64,000 bases of DNA, from positions 124,001-188,000 of the forward strand of contig NZ_CANMED010000002.1 in the NCBI RefSeq assembly GCF_947496855.1, in the 5' to 3' direction. Source of the stretch: an uncultured Aquimarina sp. GTDB taxonomy: Bacteria; Bacteroidota; Bacteroidia; Flavobacteriales; Flavobacteriaceae. Shown piece by piece: positions 44,667 through 54,920 of the stretch; the stretch's first letter is position 1; each line of letters starts with the position of its first letter. Under the pieces are notes generated by a model. It saw only the letters and a list, made by a program, of their open reading frames with translations, made no database searches and had not been told where the DNA came from. A program made the position numbers and the translations under genes.

Positions 44667-45662
44667 TTAGTTTTCAGGAAAACCATTTACAGTAAATGTT
44701 TTCAATTCTTTATAATCATCTTCATAAATAAAATATACTTTCAATTCTGGATGATTATTTAAAAACTGTTTAGATTTTTCTAGCCCCATAGACATCAACG
44801 CAGTGGCGTATGCATCTGCCTCCATACAAGTTTTAGCTAAAACAGAAACACTTAACAGGTTGGACTTATGAGGATATCCTGTTTTTGTATCGATAATATG
44901 CGCATATCTACTTCCTTTTTCATCCAACTTAAATTTACGATAACTTCCCGAAGTTGCCATTGCTTCGTTTTGTAAAGAAAGCACTTTACTATACGATTGC
45001 GTCTGATCAAAATTTGGATCTTCCACACCAATTTTCCAAGGCTTTTTTTTGATTAAATTACTACCTTTGCCTCTAATCTCACCTCCTATTTCTACCAGAT
45101 AATTTTTAAAATCTTTAGACTCCAAAAACTCTGCAAATACATCAACTGCATAGCCTTTTGCTAAAGCATTAAAATCGATAAAGGTATTTGGGTGTTGTTT
45201 AATAACCTTATTATTCTGCAATGTAACTTTACCCAAGCCAACAGAAACCAACAAGCTATCTATTTTAAGGCTATCTAATACTACTATTTTACCTTCCGGT
45301 CCAAAATCCCAGGCATTCACTAAAACACCAATTGTGGGGTCAAAAACTCCTTCTGTTTCTTTGTGAATTCTTTTTGAAGTATTCAATACATTTTTAAAAT
45401 GGTCATCAACCAAAATAGTAGTATCTCCTAAATTAATTTTGGAAATATCAGAGTCCTTTTGATAAGTAGACATAGAAGTATTTATCACCTCTATAATACT
45501 ATCATAAGACACAGAAAAATCAATTTCATTTTCATCAATGAACTGAACCGAAAATGTAGTACCAAATGCATTCCCACTTGTATAGTTAAGGCTCTGTTCT
45601 GGTGCTTTCTTACATGAAAAAAGACATACTATCAAACAATACATAAGAAGATTACGAATCAT
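44667..45662 (-). CDS. apbE: FAD:protein FMN transferase (ApbE)
   Basis: 331 residues. Lipobox LFSC with Cys17, so a lipid-anchored periplasmic flavin transferase. ApbE motifs: ISMSTYQKDSDISKIN near the N terminus (around GTTFSVQF and TSMSTYQ), IDFNALAKGYAVD (FAD-binding) and HIIDTKTGYPHKSNLLSVSV followed by MEADAYATALMSMG (Mg2+-binding). It attaches FMN to threonine residues of NqrB and NqrC, whose genes lie about 6 kb away on the same strand. It is the last gene of a minus-strand run behind three genes; the position is convergent with the LytTR gene. Confidence 0.93.
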   Translation of the reverse strand: MIRNLLMYCLIVCLFSCKKAPEQSLNYTSGNAFGTTFSVQFIDENEIDFSVSYDSIIEVINTSMSTYQKDSDISKINLGDTTILVDDHFKNVLNTSKRIHKETEGVFDPTIGVLVNAWDFGPEGKIVVLDSLKIDSLLVSVGLGKVTLQNNKVIKQHPNTFIDFNALAKGYAVDVFAEFLESKDFKNYLVEIGGEIRGKGSNLIKKKPWKIGVEDPNFDQTQSYSKVLSLQNEAMATSGSYRKFKLDEKGSRYAHIIDTKTGYPHKSNLLSVSVLAKTCMEADAYATALMSMGLEKSKQFLNNHPELKVYFIYEDDYKELKTFTVNGFPEN

Positions 45663-45667
45663 ATTTT

Positions 45668-46045
45668 TTAATTAAGATGTGTTTCTATGACTTGTAATCC
45701 TGCATATTCTAAAACATATTCTTCATTTAAAAAAACTGGTTTATTAGGGTTTTCAGAATTTTGCAATCCAACACCGGCGTAATATACTTTTGCTTCTTGT
45801 TCTCTGGCATGCTTTTTAAAAGCTTCCATCCAGACCATATCGTAGTTATGCGGGTTATCTGGATATGCTATAGCTTTTACAATAACAAAATACCGCTGGT
45901 TTGATTTATCAATACATACAAACTGCGGATGTTTACCCAGCTTACTATTAATAGCAATAAATTCGAAACCTTTTTTCTCTAATTCCTCACCGACGATATT
46001 CATCGCGAGATTATGAAGTTCTTGTTTGGTTAATTCCCTTGTCAT
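45668..46045 (-). CDS. Small conserved protein often labelled NqrF-like
   Basis: 125 residues counted from the ATG at 46045; a longer frame to 46087 would add 14 residues. It is soluble, with an alpha/beta look (FVCIDKSNQRYFVIVKAIAYPDNP). In flavobacterial annotations this family has sometimes been called NQR subunit F, but it has no FeS cluster motif, FAD or NADH site, so that name should not be used. It lies 5 bases before apbE and 51 bases after the DUF4846 gene, so a role with ApbE or flavin insertion is possible but unproved. Confidence 0.75.
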   Translation of the reverse strand: MTRELTKQELHNLAMNIVGEELEKKGFEFIAINSKLGKHPQFVCIDKSNQRYFVIVKAIAYPDNPHNYDMVWMEAFKKHAREQEAKVYYAGVGLQNSENPNKPVFLNEEYVLEYAGLQVIETHLN

Positions 46046-46096
46046 AGCAAGGCAAAGATAGCACCTTAATTCTGAATAGGAATTCATGATTTTGAA

Positions 46097-46975
46097 TTAT
46101 TTAAACCTAACAAACAATGCCTTTTCAAAATAATAACTAGGCGTATAAACAGGTTTATCTTTTGGAAATCTATACCAAGGTGAAATACTAGTATCTTCAA
46201 AATTTTTAAGTAAACACACATTCTGAGCTGGAGTATTTCCTTGCGCCAATAAAAATAATTTCTCTCCTTGATCATTTACTACTTCATCCACAATCATCTC
46301 TATATGTCCAGGTGATCCTGGCTTTACCAACATATCACCAATAGTCAAATCCTTTACCTTTATTTTAGGAAGTTCTGTATACAAGGACAAAGTTCCCGCA
46401 TAAGTATAAATGAGATTGAGATACTTATAGAAATTAGTTTTAGAAGAATTAGATACTGCCGTTTGATGAAAAGTTACTTTGTTTCCCTTAATTTTAGGTC
46501 TAAATCCTTCTGCGTACTTTTTCCAGGAACAGTAATGTCCTGAAGTAAAATTAAATCCTATTTCGTCTTTTCTATTTTGATCCCATAAGTACTCTGCTCT
46601 CATCCTCATCAGTACATCAGCACATTGTTGTAATCCATTAGCAGGAACAGGAACTTCTAAAATCGCATCATGCCAGTGTTGCGCAAAGTATTTTGTAGCA
46701 TCGTAATTAATAATCGGAGATCCATGGTTTTTCAATCGATAATGACGAAGATATTCCTGAAAAGAGCCTTTAGGATACACTTGTCTTTTATACCCTATTG
46801 GAACCTTTACTCTTGTAGAAATAGAATCTCCTTTTTTATCAATATAATTTGGAACAGAAATAGTATTTTCAACTATTCCCTTTATATGATTAGTAAGGTG
46901 CTTCCCTTTAGAAGTTGTTCTAAAAAGCAGCACTAAAAGAATAACGCTTATTAAAACCAGAATATATTTTTTCAT
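46097..46975 (-). CDS. DUF4846 family protein
   Basis: 292 residues. N-terminal hydrophobic segment about 4-20 (signal or anchor). The DUF4846 features are NYDATKYFAQHWHDAILEVPV, ADVLMRMRAEYLWDQ, FNFTSGHYCSWKKYAEGFRP and VKPGSPGHIEMIVDE. The order (H/W-rich block, then SGHYC, then PGHIE) suggests a papain- or amidase-like catalytic site with Cys and His, but this is an inference from motifs. Its neighbours are the NqrF-like gene and a glycan-binding-type protein, all minus strand. Confidence 0.83.
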   Translation of the reverse strand: MKKYILVLISVILLVLLFRTTSKGKHLTNHIKGIVENTISVPNYIDKKGDSISTRVKVPIGYKRQVYPKGSFQEYLRHYRLKNHGSPIINYDATKYFAQHWHDAILEVPVPANGLQQCADVLMRMRAEYLWDQNRKDEIGFNFTSGHYCSWKKYAEGFRPKIKGNKVTFHQTAVSNSSKTNFYKYLNLIYTYAGTLSLYTELPKIKVKDLTIGDMLVKPGSPGHIEMIVDEVVNDQGEKLFLLAQGNTPAQNVCLLKNFEDTSISPWYRFPKDKPVYTPSYYFEKALFVRFK

Positions 46976-46993
46976 AAATAATTAGATTCGGTG

Positions 46994-47698
46994 TTAATTC
47001 TTTATTTTTTGATATTCCTTAGCAGAATATGTTTTCATCAATTTATCTATTTCAAAAAAGCTTATTTCCGAAACACATGTATCATTATAAGTAGCCCCAA
47101 TAGTATCCACCTCCATAATTTCAAATTCTATCGCTATAAATTCTGTATATCCCATATGCTGTATATAGTTCTGACTGATATCAATATATTGAGGTGAAAC
47201 AGATACTTTGGATAAAGAATCTGTTCTAAAACTTACATTTTTCCATTCGTCTATTATATATTCAGAATCGCCATCAGTTCCGATAGATCTAATATTAATC
47301 TTAGCAACTCGATTATTCTTATACCAGATTTCTTCTGATTTCAAATATCCTGGGACTATTCTTATTACATAAGGCAATGCTTCTTTGTCATTAAAAGTAA
47401 TCCTAATCTTTTCTCCTTTACCAGAGTTCGATCGACCTTCTACCCAAGCCGTAGCATCATTATTATCCATTAGATTTCCTTCTGAATAATCCTGAGCATT
47501 ACTTTGTAAAAAACTGGACACTGAACACCTATCGATTGTCAAGGGTTTTAAGGTGTATTTATTATAAAAAGCACCATCGAATTCTACTATAGAAACCAAA
47601 GAATCTTGAGATATTTTAATGTTTTGGGAAAACAAAGATTCAAAAATCATTGTACTAAAAAGCACAACATAAAATATTGATTTACTAGATCTTAACAT
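46994..47698 (-). CDS. Exported protein with NADase-type/discoidin-like glycan-binding fold
   Basis: 234 residues. Signal peptide (about 1-24, ending SLFSQ). Residues about 60-200 have the strand order of the NADase-type glycan-binding (discoidin-like) domain: SSFLQSNAQDYSEGNLMDNNDATAWVEG, GEKIRITFNDKEALPYVIRIVPGY and NRVAKINIRSIGTDGD. Likely a carbohydrate-binding exported protein. It is the first gene of the run that ends with apbE (spacing 18 bases to the DUF4846 gene). Confidence 0.78.
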   Translation of the reverse strand: MLRSSKSIFYVVLFSTMIFESLFSQNIKISQDSLVSIVEFDGAFYNKYTLKPLTIDRCSVSSFLQSNAQDYSEGNLMDNNDATAWVEGRSNSGKGEKIRITFNDKEALPYVIRIVPGYLKSEEIWYKNNRVAKINIRSIGTDGDSEYIIDEWKNVSFRTDSLSKVSVSPQYIDISQNYIQHMGYTEFIAIEFEIMEVDTIGATYNDTCVSEISFFEIDKLMKTYSAKEYQKIKN

Positions 47699-48032
47699 AA
47701 GGATTAATTCATTGATTCTAAAACTCTAAAATAAAAACACTTATTTAGATAATCACAACTGTTTTCAGTAAAATATTATGATTGATCTAGTGTGACGTAT
47801 ACTCTTATTAAATATAAGTATAACCCATGTTAAAAATCCCTCAATAATGATTTGCCACATATTAAACGAAAACATCGTCTTTAAATTAATAGAAATAAAA
47901 ACCAAAAAAAATTAGAATACAGATAACTTCTTTAACTAAATATACAAGTATAAATTAACAAAAAATTAATAAACGATCTATTTTTTCGCATTGTCTTTAA
48001 AGTAATTCATAACATAATTTAAACAAGACAAT
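47699..48032. other. Divergent spacer without clear features
   Basis: Between the exported minus-strand protein and the plus-strand barrel gene. Contains AT-rich sequence with no hairpin or conserved -7 box that I can defend. Confidence 0.5.
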
Positions 48033-48719
48033 ATGAAAGCAACATTTTTACTTCTAATTACAGTACTTACATTATCAAAAACTTACGCTCAAAAAGATCC
48101 TTTATTTGGATTTAAAAAAGGAGACTTTACAATCTCTGGAACTATGAGTTATTCTTATCAAAATTCCGATTCTTTCGTAGACGATATAAACGGTAATATG
48201 TATCAATTCGAAACGGAAGGACATAATTTTAGTATTATTCCAGAAATAGGCTACTTCGTATCTTCAAGTTTTATGGCTGGTTTAAAATTTGGATATATTA
48301 GTTCTAAAACGGAAAGCTTCGACAATGATCTCTATGATTATACATCAAAAGGAAGAGGATATAGCACTAGTCTTTTCGGAAGATACTATTTTACACCGCA
48401 AAAAAGAGTTTCATTATTTATTGAGTTAGAAGCTGGGTACACAAAAAACACAATAGATTCTGATAGAATATTTCAGCTTAATGATCTTACAGCTAGTACC
48501 AATGAGGTTCAAAATTACAGTATAACAGCAGCTCCCGGAATCAATATATTCATTAATGAAGATCTTTCGATAACTTCTCGTATTGGTCGAATCGGGTATA
48601 CAAATAGTAAGGATAATTTTAGCAATTCTAATAGAGATACGGGAACCAATAAAAGAGACAGTATTGATGCCAGTATTTCTTTAAACAACTTCTATTTCGG
48701 AGTACTTTATCGAATCTAA
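48033..48719 (+). CDS. Outer membrane beta-barrel protein
   Basis: 228 residues. Signal peptide (about 1-19, ending KTYAQ). From there, alternating strands typical of an 8- to 10-strand barrel: GDFTISGTMSYSYQNS, HNFSIIPEIGYFV, GLKFGYISSKTES, RVSLFIELEAGYTKN, ISLNNFYFGVLYRI (terminal aromatic residue). Function unknown. Followed by a strong bidirectional terminator shared with nqrF. Confidence 0.82.
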   Translation: MKATFLLLITVLTLSKTYAQKDPLFGFKKGDFTISGTMSYSYQNSDSFVDDINGNMYQFETEGHNFSIIPEIGYFVSSSFMAGLKFGYISSKTESFDNDLYDYTSKGRGYSTSLFGRYYFTPQKRVSLFIELEAGYTKNTIDSDRIFQLNDLTASTNEVQNYSITAAPGINIFINEDLSITSRIGRIGYTNSKDNFSNSNRDTGTNKRDSIDASISLNNFYFGVLYRI

Positions 48720-48737
48720 ACTAAAACAATAACGCAT

Positions 48738-48773
48738 AAAAAAGCCGATACAAAATATGACGTATCGGCTTTT
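48738..48773. terminator. Bidirectional terminator between barrel gene and nqrF
   Basis: AAAAGCCGATAC faces GTATCGGCTTTT, 12-bp perfect stem with a 10-base loop; T-runs on both strands. Confidence 0.9.
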
Positions 48774-48794
48774 ATCTATTATATAATTTGGAAT

Positions 48795-50102
48795 TTATCC
48801 TCCAAAGTCATCAAATCTGATATGCTCATCAGGAATACCGAAATCTTCTCCCATTTTCTGAACAGCCTTGTTCATTAATGGTGGTCCACAGAAATATAAT
48901 TCTATATCTTCTGGAGATTCATGATGATTCAGATAATTATCAATTACACAGTTATGAATAAATCCAACGAATCCATCTCCTGCCGCATCAATATCACTCT
49001 TTACTTTCCAGTTATCTTCTTCTAAAGGCTCAGAAAGTGCCAAATAGAATTTAAAATTAGGGAAGTTCTTCTCTAAATCATAGAAATGGTCTAAGTAGAA
49101 TAATTCTCTTTTAGAACGTCCACCATACCAATACGTAACTTTACGACCAGTCTGTAATGTTCTGAATAGGTGATATAAATGAGAACGCATTGGTGCCATA
49201 CCGGCTCCTCCTCCTACATATAACATCTCAGATTCCGATTCATTAATAAAGAACTCTCCGTAAGGTCCTGATATAGTTACTTTATCCCCAGGTTTCTGTG
49301 CGAAAATATAAGAAGAAGCAACACCAGGGTTCACATCCATCCATCCATTTTTGCTTCTATCCCAAGGTGGAGTAGCTATACGTACATTAAGCATGATTTC
49401 TCTACCTTCTGCAGGATAAGAAGCCATAGAATATGCACGTTCCACAGTCTCATTATTTTTCATTACTAATGGCCACAAACCAAACTTATCCCATTCTGCT
49501 TGAAACTTATCCGGTGTTTCATGCTCTTCTGGATGGGCTGTAATATCCATATCAGAATATTTGATCTCACATTGCGGAATTTCAATCTGGATATATCCTC
49601 CAGCTTTATATCCCATATCTTCTGGAATTTCTACCACGAACTCCTTAATAAAAGATGCTACATTATAATTACGAACAACGGTAGCTTCCCATTTCTTGAT
49701 TCCGAATACTTCTTCCGGAATCTCAATATTCATATCTTGTTTTACTTTTACCTGACAAGCCAATCGTGCACCATGTTTTAACTCTTTACGAGAAAAATGT
49801 GGTGTTTCTGTTGGTAAAGCTTCTCCTCCACCTTCTAATACGTGGCATTCACACTGAATACAGGTTCCACCGCCACCACAAGCTGATGGTAAAAATATTT
49901 TTTCACTACCTAGCGTAGATAATAGTGTACCTCCCGAAGCTACTTCTATCTCCTTTTCACCGTTAATAGTAATCTTAACAGGTCCTGACGGTAATAATTT
50001 ATCTTTTGCAAATAATAAAATTCCTACTAAAACTAAGGTTAAGACCAAAAATGAAATAATGGTAATAACGATTGTTCCAATTGTCGATGCTAAAAATATC
50101 AT
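48795..50102 (-). CDS. nqrF: Na+-translocating NADH:quinone reductase subunit F
   Basis: 435 residues. One N-terminal membrane segment (about 8-28), a [2Fe-2S] ferredoxin domain with Cys of SACGGGGTCIQCECH and the fourth Cys in LACQVKV, then an FAD/NADH reductase domain with RAYSMASYP (FAD) and YVGGGAGMAPMRSHLY (NADH). It takes hydride from NADH and feeds electrons to the membrane subunits. Last gene of the nqrABCDEF order on the minus strand, one base after nqrE. Confidence 0.96.
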   Translation of the reverse strand: MIFLASTIGTIVITIISFLVLTLVLVGILLFAKDKLLPSGPVKITINGEKEIEVASGGTLLSTLGSEKIFLPSACGGGGTCIQCECHVLEGGGEALPTETPHFSRKELKHGARLACQVKVKQDMNIEIPEEVFGIKKWEATVVRNYNVASFIKEFVVEIPEDMGYKAGGYIQIEIPQCEIKYSDMDITAHPEEHETPDKFQAEWDKFGLWPLVMKNNETVERAYSMASYPAEGREIMLNVRIATPPWDRSKNGWMDVNPGVASSYIFAQKPGDKVTISGPYGEFFINESESEMLYVGGGAGMAPMRSHLYHLFRTLQTGRKVTYWYGGRSKRELFYLDHFYDLEKNFPNFKFYLALSEPLEEDNWKVKSDIDAAGDGFVGFIHNCVIDNYLNHHESPEDIELYFCGPPLMNKAVQKMGEDFGIPDEHIRFDDFGG

Positions 50103-50103
50103 G

Positions 50104-50817
50104 TTATTTAAGTATTGAAACGTTAGTGTTTTCTGCCACTTCTTTGGTAGTTTTTTCTTCTACCTGAACAGTCTTATCTTTCTTTGCTTCCTCTTCATCT
50201 CCTCCGGTTAGCATTCCTCCAAAACTCATAAAGCCAATTGCCATAAGTCCGGTAAGAATAAACGTTATACCTAATCCTCTTAATGGAGCAGGTACATTAG
50301 AGTATCTGATCTTTTCTCTAATTGCCGCAATAGCAAGAATAGCTAAGAACCATCCGATTCCAGAACCGATACCGTATACTCCAGCGTGAGTAATAGTTGC
50401 AAATTCCTTTTGTTGCATAAACAATGATCCACCTAAGATTGCACAGTTTACTGCTATCAATGGTAAGAAAATACCTAAGGAGTTATATAATGATGGCGAG
50501 AATTTCTCAACAATAATTTCTACTAATTGTACCATTGTTGCAATGGTAGCAATAAACAAAATAAAGGTTAAGAAACTTAAATCATAGTCCGAATATTCTG
50601 GACCTAACCAAACTAAAGCACCTTCTCTAAGGATATATTTATCCAATAAAAAATTTAAAGGTACTGTAATTGCCAAAACGAATATAACTGCCGCTCCTAG
50701 ACCTACTGCAGTAGATACTTTTTTAGAAACCGCAAGGTATGAACACATTCCTAAAAAGAATGCAAATACCATATTATCTATAAAGATCGATTTTAAAAAT
50801 AATTCTAAATAGTCCAT
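50104..50817 (-). CDS. nqrE: Na+-NQR subunit E
   Basis: 237 residues with six membrane segments, plus a charged tail of about 30 residues ([19 protein letters not shown]) longer than in Vibrio. Conserved [22 protein letters not shown] (region around the shared FeS ligand Cys) and [18 protein letters not shown]. NqrD and NqrE together hold the [2Fe-2S] centre in the membrane. Start is 11 bases after nqrD. Confidence 0.96.
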   Translation of the reverse strand: MDYLELFLKSIFIDNMVFAFFLGMCSYLAVSKKVSTAVGLGAAVIFVLAITVPLNFLLDKYILREGALVWLGPEYSDYDLSFLTFILFIATIATMVQLVEIIVEKFSPSLYNSLGIFLPLIAVNCAILGGSLFMQQKEFATITHAGVYGIGSGIGWFLAILAIAAIREKIRYSNVPAPLRGLGITFILTGLMAIGFMSFGGMLTGGDEEEAKKDKTVQVEEKTTKEVAENTNVSILK

Positions 50818-50828
50818 GTTTCTATATT

Positions 50829-51521
50829 TTAATGATCTTCAATTAATGCTTTATTTTTACTTCTCTGGATCCAGATAATAATCCCAACAGTAATCAATGC
50901 CATTGGCGCCAATACCATAAAACCATTATTTTCGTATCCAAAAGCATATAACCCAGTTTTCTCTATTGGATCTCCTAACACTTTTGCACCGAACAATGTA
51001 CCTGACCCTAATAACTCTCTAAAGAAAGCTACAATCACTAACAATACTCCATATCCGGCAGCATTACCTATACCATCTAGGAAAGATTTCCAAGGACCAT
51101 TACCCAAAGCAAACGCTTCAAAACGTCCCATAATGATACAATTGGTAATAATTAGACCTATAAATACCGAAAGTTCTTTACTTAATGTATAAGCAAAGGC
51201 TTTAAGCACCTGATCCACTACGATTACCAATGCCGCTACAACAACTAATTGGACAATAATTCTAATTTTAGATGGTATAATATTTCTCATCAATGAGATT
51301 ACCACGTTACCAATACCTAGAACAAAAATTACTGAGATTGCCATTACAATAGATGGCTTTAGCTGCGCAGTAATTGCCAATGCTGAACAAATACCTAATA
51401 CCTGAATCGTAATTGGATTATTATCAGTAAGAGGATCTGAAAGTAATTTCTTGTTTTTCTTCGAAAACAAAGGCTCTTTAGGCTCTTTAACTTTAACTTT
51501 TTCTTCTGTTACTTCAGCCAT
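50829..51521 (-). CDS. nqrD: Na+-NQR subunit D
   Basis: 230 residues with an extra charged N terminus of about 25 residues compared with the Vibrio protein, then six membrane segments. Conserved [12 protein letters not shown] (Cys ligand) and [20 protein letters not shown] (second Cys). Membrane partner of NqrE. 3 bases after nqrC. Confidence 0.96.
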   Translation of the reverse strand: MAEVTEEKVKVKEPKEPLFSKKNKKLLSDPLTDNNPITIQVLGICSALAITAQLKPSIVMAISVIFVLGIGNVVISLMRNIIPSKIRIIVQLVVVAALVIVVDQVLKAFAYTLSKELSVFIGLIITNCIIMGRFEAFALGNGPWKSFLDGIGNAAGYGVLLVIVAFFRELLGSGTLFGAKVLGDPIEKTGLYAFGYENNGFMVLAPMALITVGIIIWIQRSKNKALIEDH

Positions 51522-51524
51522 TTG

Positions 51525-52280
51525 TTATTTTTTTAAAGTTTCGAAATATGGTTGATAAATTCTGATTCCTTTCTTCACCATTGCAGTTACACCATCTCCT
51601 GTGATCGTTGCACCTGCCATAGCATCTACTGCATTATCATCTTTTCTAGCATTCTTAGGATCTCCATTACCTTTCTTTACAGTAATACCCTTATAGTTTC
51701 CTGCAGCATCTAAAATACTTTCTCCTATAAAGTCATCTCTAAAATAAGCTTCTTTAATATTAGCTCCTAATCCTGGAGTTTCTCCTTTATGATCAAAAAA
51801 TGCACCTTTCACTGTTTTGAATTCTTTATCTAGGGAAACATATCCCCAGATTGCATCCCAAAGACCGTTTCCTCTCATTGGCACTACATAAAATTCTTCT
51901 CCATCTTTCTTACCAATAAATAATGGCATTTTACGCTCATAATTAGCATCCTGCTTCAACTTATCATTTTCCTTCTTAACTTCTATATTAAAGGCATCCG
52001 TTGTTTTTTTAGCAGAACTTCCAGTAATGATATACTGATCATCACCAACGTACTGTTCGAATAACTCTTGTGCTTTTTCCGCCGGCACAAATTCGTTAGG
52101 ATCTTCTGAATCCGCAATACCCATTGCGAATAAAATGTTCTGTTGCTTTTCTGTTATTTTATTAGCAGTAATGTTTGGCTTTAACACCGAAGATATACCT
52201 GCTAACATAGAACCTACCACAACTACCATCGCTATCGCAAAAATAATTGTATATGAATTTTTATCTGTATTAATCGCCAT
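51525..52280 (-). CDS. nqrC: Na+-NQR subunit C
   Basis: 251 residues, one N-terminal membrane segment (about 11-30) and a periplasmic domain. The FMN attachment motif is DAMAGATITGDGV, with the Thr of GATIT as the flavin anchor, loaded by ApbE. GETPGLGANI precedes it as the conserved FMN-binding loop. 2 bases after nqrB. Confidence 0.96.
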   Translation of the reverse strand: MAINTDKNSYTIIFAIAMVVVVGSMLAGISSVLKPNITANKITEKQQNILFAMGIADSEDPNEFVPAEKAQELFEQYVGDDQYIITGSSAKKTTDAFNIEVKKENDKLKQDANYERKMPLFIGKKDGEEFYVVPMRGNGLWDAIWGYVSLDKEFKTVKGAFFDHKGETPGLGANIKEAYFRDDFIGESILDAAGNYKGITVKKGNGDPKNARKDDNAVDAMAGATITGDGVTAMVKKGIRIYQPYFETLKK

Positions 52281-52282
52281 AA

Positions 52283-53527
52283 CTAAGCTGTTTTTAATTT
52301 TAGACGTTTCATTCTCTTCTTAACATTCCCCTGAACAACGTAATGATCAATCGTTGGAGCAAATACATTCATTAACAAAATTGCTAAGAATACACCTTCA
52401 GGATACGCTGGATTAAATACTCTAATTAAAATAGAAATAAATCCTATCAAGAATCCATAAATCCATTTTCCTTTATTGGTTTGCGATGCTGTTACAGGAT
52501 CCGTTGCCATAAATACGATACCAAATGCAATACCTCCTACAATTAAATGTTTCCAAAACTCTAAATTCATTAGAGCATAAAACTTACTAGATTCTGCAAT
52601 CCATCCTGCATTGGTAACACCATTGAATATTAATCCCATTAATAATGTCCCTAATACTGCACTTACCATTATTCTCCAGCTTCCAATTTTCGTAAAAATC
52701 AAAAAAGCTCCACCTAACAATATTAATAAAGCTGATGTTTCTCCAACAGAACCAGGTATAAATCCATAAAATGCATCCATAATGGAATACGTAGCATCTC
52801 CTGATCCTAATATATTTTTGCCTTGTGCTAATCCACCAAGTACAGTTTCTCCAGATATCGCATCTAATTGTGCTCCTCCAGCAATCTCATTAGCTCTTTC
52901 TACAGCACCGTGAACCCATACTTTATCTCCAGACATCCATGTAGGATACGCAAAGAATAAAAAAGCTCTGATTGTAAGTGCAGGATTTAGAATATTCATT
53001 CCTGTTCCTCCAAATACTTCTTTACCAATCACCACTCCAAAAATAACTGCTACTGCTAACATCCATAAAGGAGTATCTACAGGGACAATCAAAGGAACTA
53101 GCATTCCCGTAACTAAATAGCCTTCTTCTACTTCATGTCCTTTAATTACTGCAAATAAAAATTCTACGGCCAATCCTACTCCATAGGAGACAACAACCAA
53201 CGGTAGAACATTCCATAATCCTATAATCAGATTATCCAGTGACCAAAATGTAGCACTAAAGAAACCATTTGTTGCTCTTTCTATCTCTCCTAATTCTACA
53301 TGATACTGATATCCAGCATTAAACATACCAAAAATTAAACACGGTACTAATGCCATTATTACCGTATTCATCGTACGCTTCAAATCATCAGCAGCACGAA
53401 CGTGCGAACCAGAATGCGTAATTTCATTTGGTAGATATAAAAAAGTATGGAGGGCATTAAATGCAGGCGCCATCTTTTTATCTTTATACTTAAGTTTTAA
53501 GTTATGTAATTTACTTTTCAAACTCAT
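52283..53527 (-). CDS. nqrB: Na+-NQR subunit B
   Basis: 414 residues, about ten membrane segments, the sodium channel subunit. Conserved GKEVFGGTGMNILNPAL (riboflavin/RNF-family loop) and LGSGDATYSI, where the Thr carries covalent FMN. Also FMATDPVTASQTNKGKWIYG near the C terminus. Overlap-free, 4 bases after nqrA. Confidence 0.96.
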   Translation of the reverse strand: MSLKSKLHNLKLKYKDKKMAPAFNALHTFLYLPNEITHSGSHVRAADDLKRTMNTVIMALVPCLIFGMFNAGYQYHVELGEIERATNGFFSATFWSLDNLIIGLWNVLPLVVVSYGVGLAVEFLFAVIKGHEVEEGYLVTGMLVPLIVPVDTPLWMLAVAVIFGVVIGKEVFGGTGMNILNPALTIRAFLFFAYPTWMSGDKVWVHGAVERANEIAGGAQLDAISGETVLGGLAQGKNILGSGDATYSIMDAFYGFIPGSVGETSALLILLGGAFLIFTKIGSWRIMVSAVLGTLLMGLIFNGVTNAGWIAESSKFYALMNLEFWKHLIVGGIAFGIVFMATDPVTASQTNKGKWIYGFLIGFISILIRVFNPAYPEGVFLAILLMNVFAPTIDHYVVQGNVKKRMKRLKLKTA

Positions 53528-53531
53528 GACC

Positions 53532-54884
53532 TTATCCTATTTCTTTTAACATTAAATCTAGTCCTTCTCTAATGATCTGCTGATGTGGTTGCTTAGAAAC
53601 ACATATAAACTCTGTCAGCGCAAAATCTTCAGGAGCTACTTCATACATTCCTAATTGCTCCATAGCATCAAGATCATTAACCGCACAAGCTTTTAAGATC
53701 TGCAATGGATAAATATCTAAAGGAAAAACAGTTTCATAATTACCTGTAACCACAAATGCTCTATGCTCGCCATTTGTATTGGTATTTAGATCATATTTTT
53801 TATTAGGAAATAACCAAGAAAAAGTTAGTGCCCTAGATGGGGAGATCTTATCGAAAATTGGTTTATTCCAACCAAACAACTCATAATCATCTCCTTCGGG
53901 AATGACGCTTATCATATCGTGATAAAAACCTAAATTACCATCAGGTTTTACATTATCTCCAGTTAGCACATTTCCGCTTATAACCCTTATATTATTATCT
54001 TTCACTCCAGAATCATATATGACCGAAGAAACCTCAGCACCTATTCTAGTTTTAAAATATTTTGGGTTTTTAACCGAAGATCCAGCCAAAGCTATAATTC
54101 GTTCAGAATTAAACTTACCAGTTAACAATAACTCTCCTATAATAACCAGATCTTGTGGATTTACAATCCAGACTACTTCTCCTTTATTGATAGGATCTAG
54201 TTTAGCGATTTGCACTCCTACATTTCCTGCAGGATGAGGCCCACTTACACTATGCAATGTTATATTATCTAATCCAGAAAAAGGAGAATTTCCTTTTTTA
54301 CCTACAGATACGTGAACATCTCCTTCTGTTAATTTACTTAATGCAGTAACAGCAGCTTGAAGTTCTTTTTCTTTACCTGTCAATACATATTCTAAATCAG
54401 CAGCTAAAGGTGCAGTCACATAAGCAGATACAAAAATTGCTTTTGGAGCAACATCAGGATTAGCAATAACATCATAAGGACGTTGCTTGATAAAAGGCCA
54501 ACAACCAGAAGATAACAAGTGAGACTTAATATCATCTCCACTCATTGCCTTTACATCCTTTGTTCCAAAGTCTGCAAACTGTTGTTCCTTATCTGCTAAA
54601 ATTTTAAATGATAGTATTTTTCGTTTAGCACCGCGAATAATTTCCACAACCTCACCACTCACTGGGGAAGGAAAAAGCATTTTTTCATTAGTCTTAGAAT
54701 GGAATAATGGTTCGCCGGCTTTAACTTCTGTACCTTGTTTGGCAATAACTTTTGGCACAATACCATGAAAATCGTCAGGCTTAATTCCGTAAACATTACT
54801 TTTGGTAGCTTCAGCAGTAATTTTCTCTGCTTCGCCAACCAGTTTAATGTCTAAACCTTTTCTGATACGAATGTCTTTTGACAT
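53532..54884 (-). CDS. nqrA: Na+-NQR subunit A
   Basis: 450 residues, soluble cytoplasmic-side subunit. Starts MSKDIRIRKGLDIKLVGEAE; shares the biotin-carrier-like N-terminal part (GIVPKVIAKQGTEVKAGEPLF) and SGPHPAGNVGVQI, a hallmark of NqrA. First gene of the operon, preceded by a good promoter. Confidence 0.96.
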   Translation of the reverse strand: MSKDIRIRKGLDIKLVGEAEKITAEATKSNVYGIKPDDFHGIVPKVIAKQGTEVKAGEPLFHSKTNEKMLFPSPVSGEVVEIIRGAKRKILSFKILADKEQQFADFGTKDVKAMSGDDIKSHLLSSGCWPFIKQRPYDVIANPDVAPKAIFVSAYVTAPLAADLEYVLTGKEKELQAAVTALSKLTEGDVHVSVGKKGNSPFSGLDNITLHSVSGPHPAGNVGVQIAKLDPINKGEVVWIVNPQDLVIIGELLLTGKFNSERIIALAGSSVKNPKYFKTRIGAEVSSVIYDSGVKDNNIRVISGNVLTGDNVKPDGNLGFYHDMISVIPEGDDYELFGWNKPIFDKISPSRALTFSWLFPNKKYDLNTNTNGEHRAFVVTGNYETVFPLDIYPLQILKACAVNDLDAMEQLGMYEVAPEDFALTEFICVSKQPHQQIIREGLDLMLKEIG

Positions 54885-54920
54885 ATTTGTGGTCTATGTT
54901 AATTAACTAAAAAAATCGTG

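Noticed and set aside
45668..46045. Annotation as Na+-NQR subunit F
   Set aside because: No ferredoxin cysteines, FAD or NADH motif; true nqrF lies at 48795-50102.
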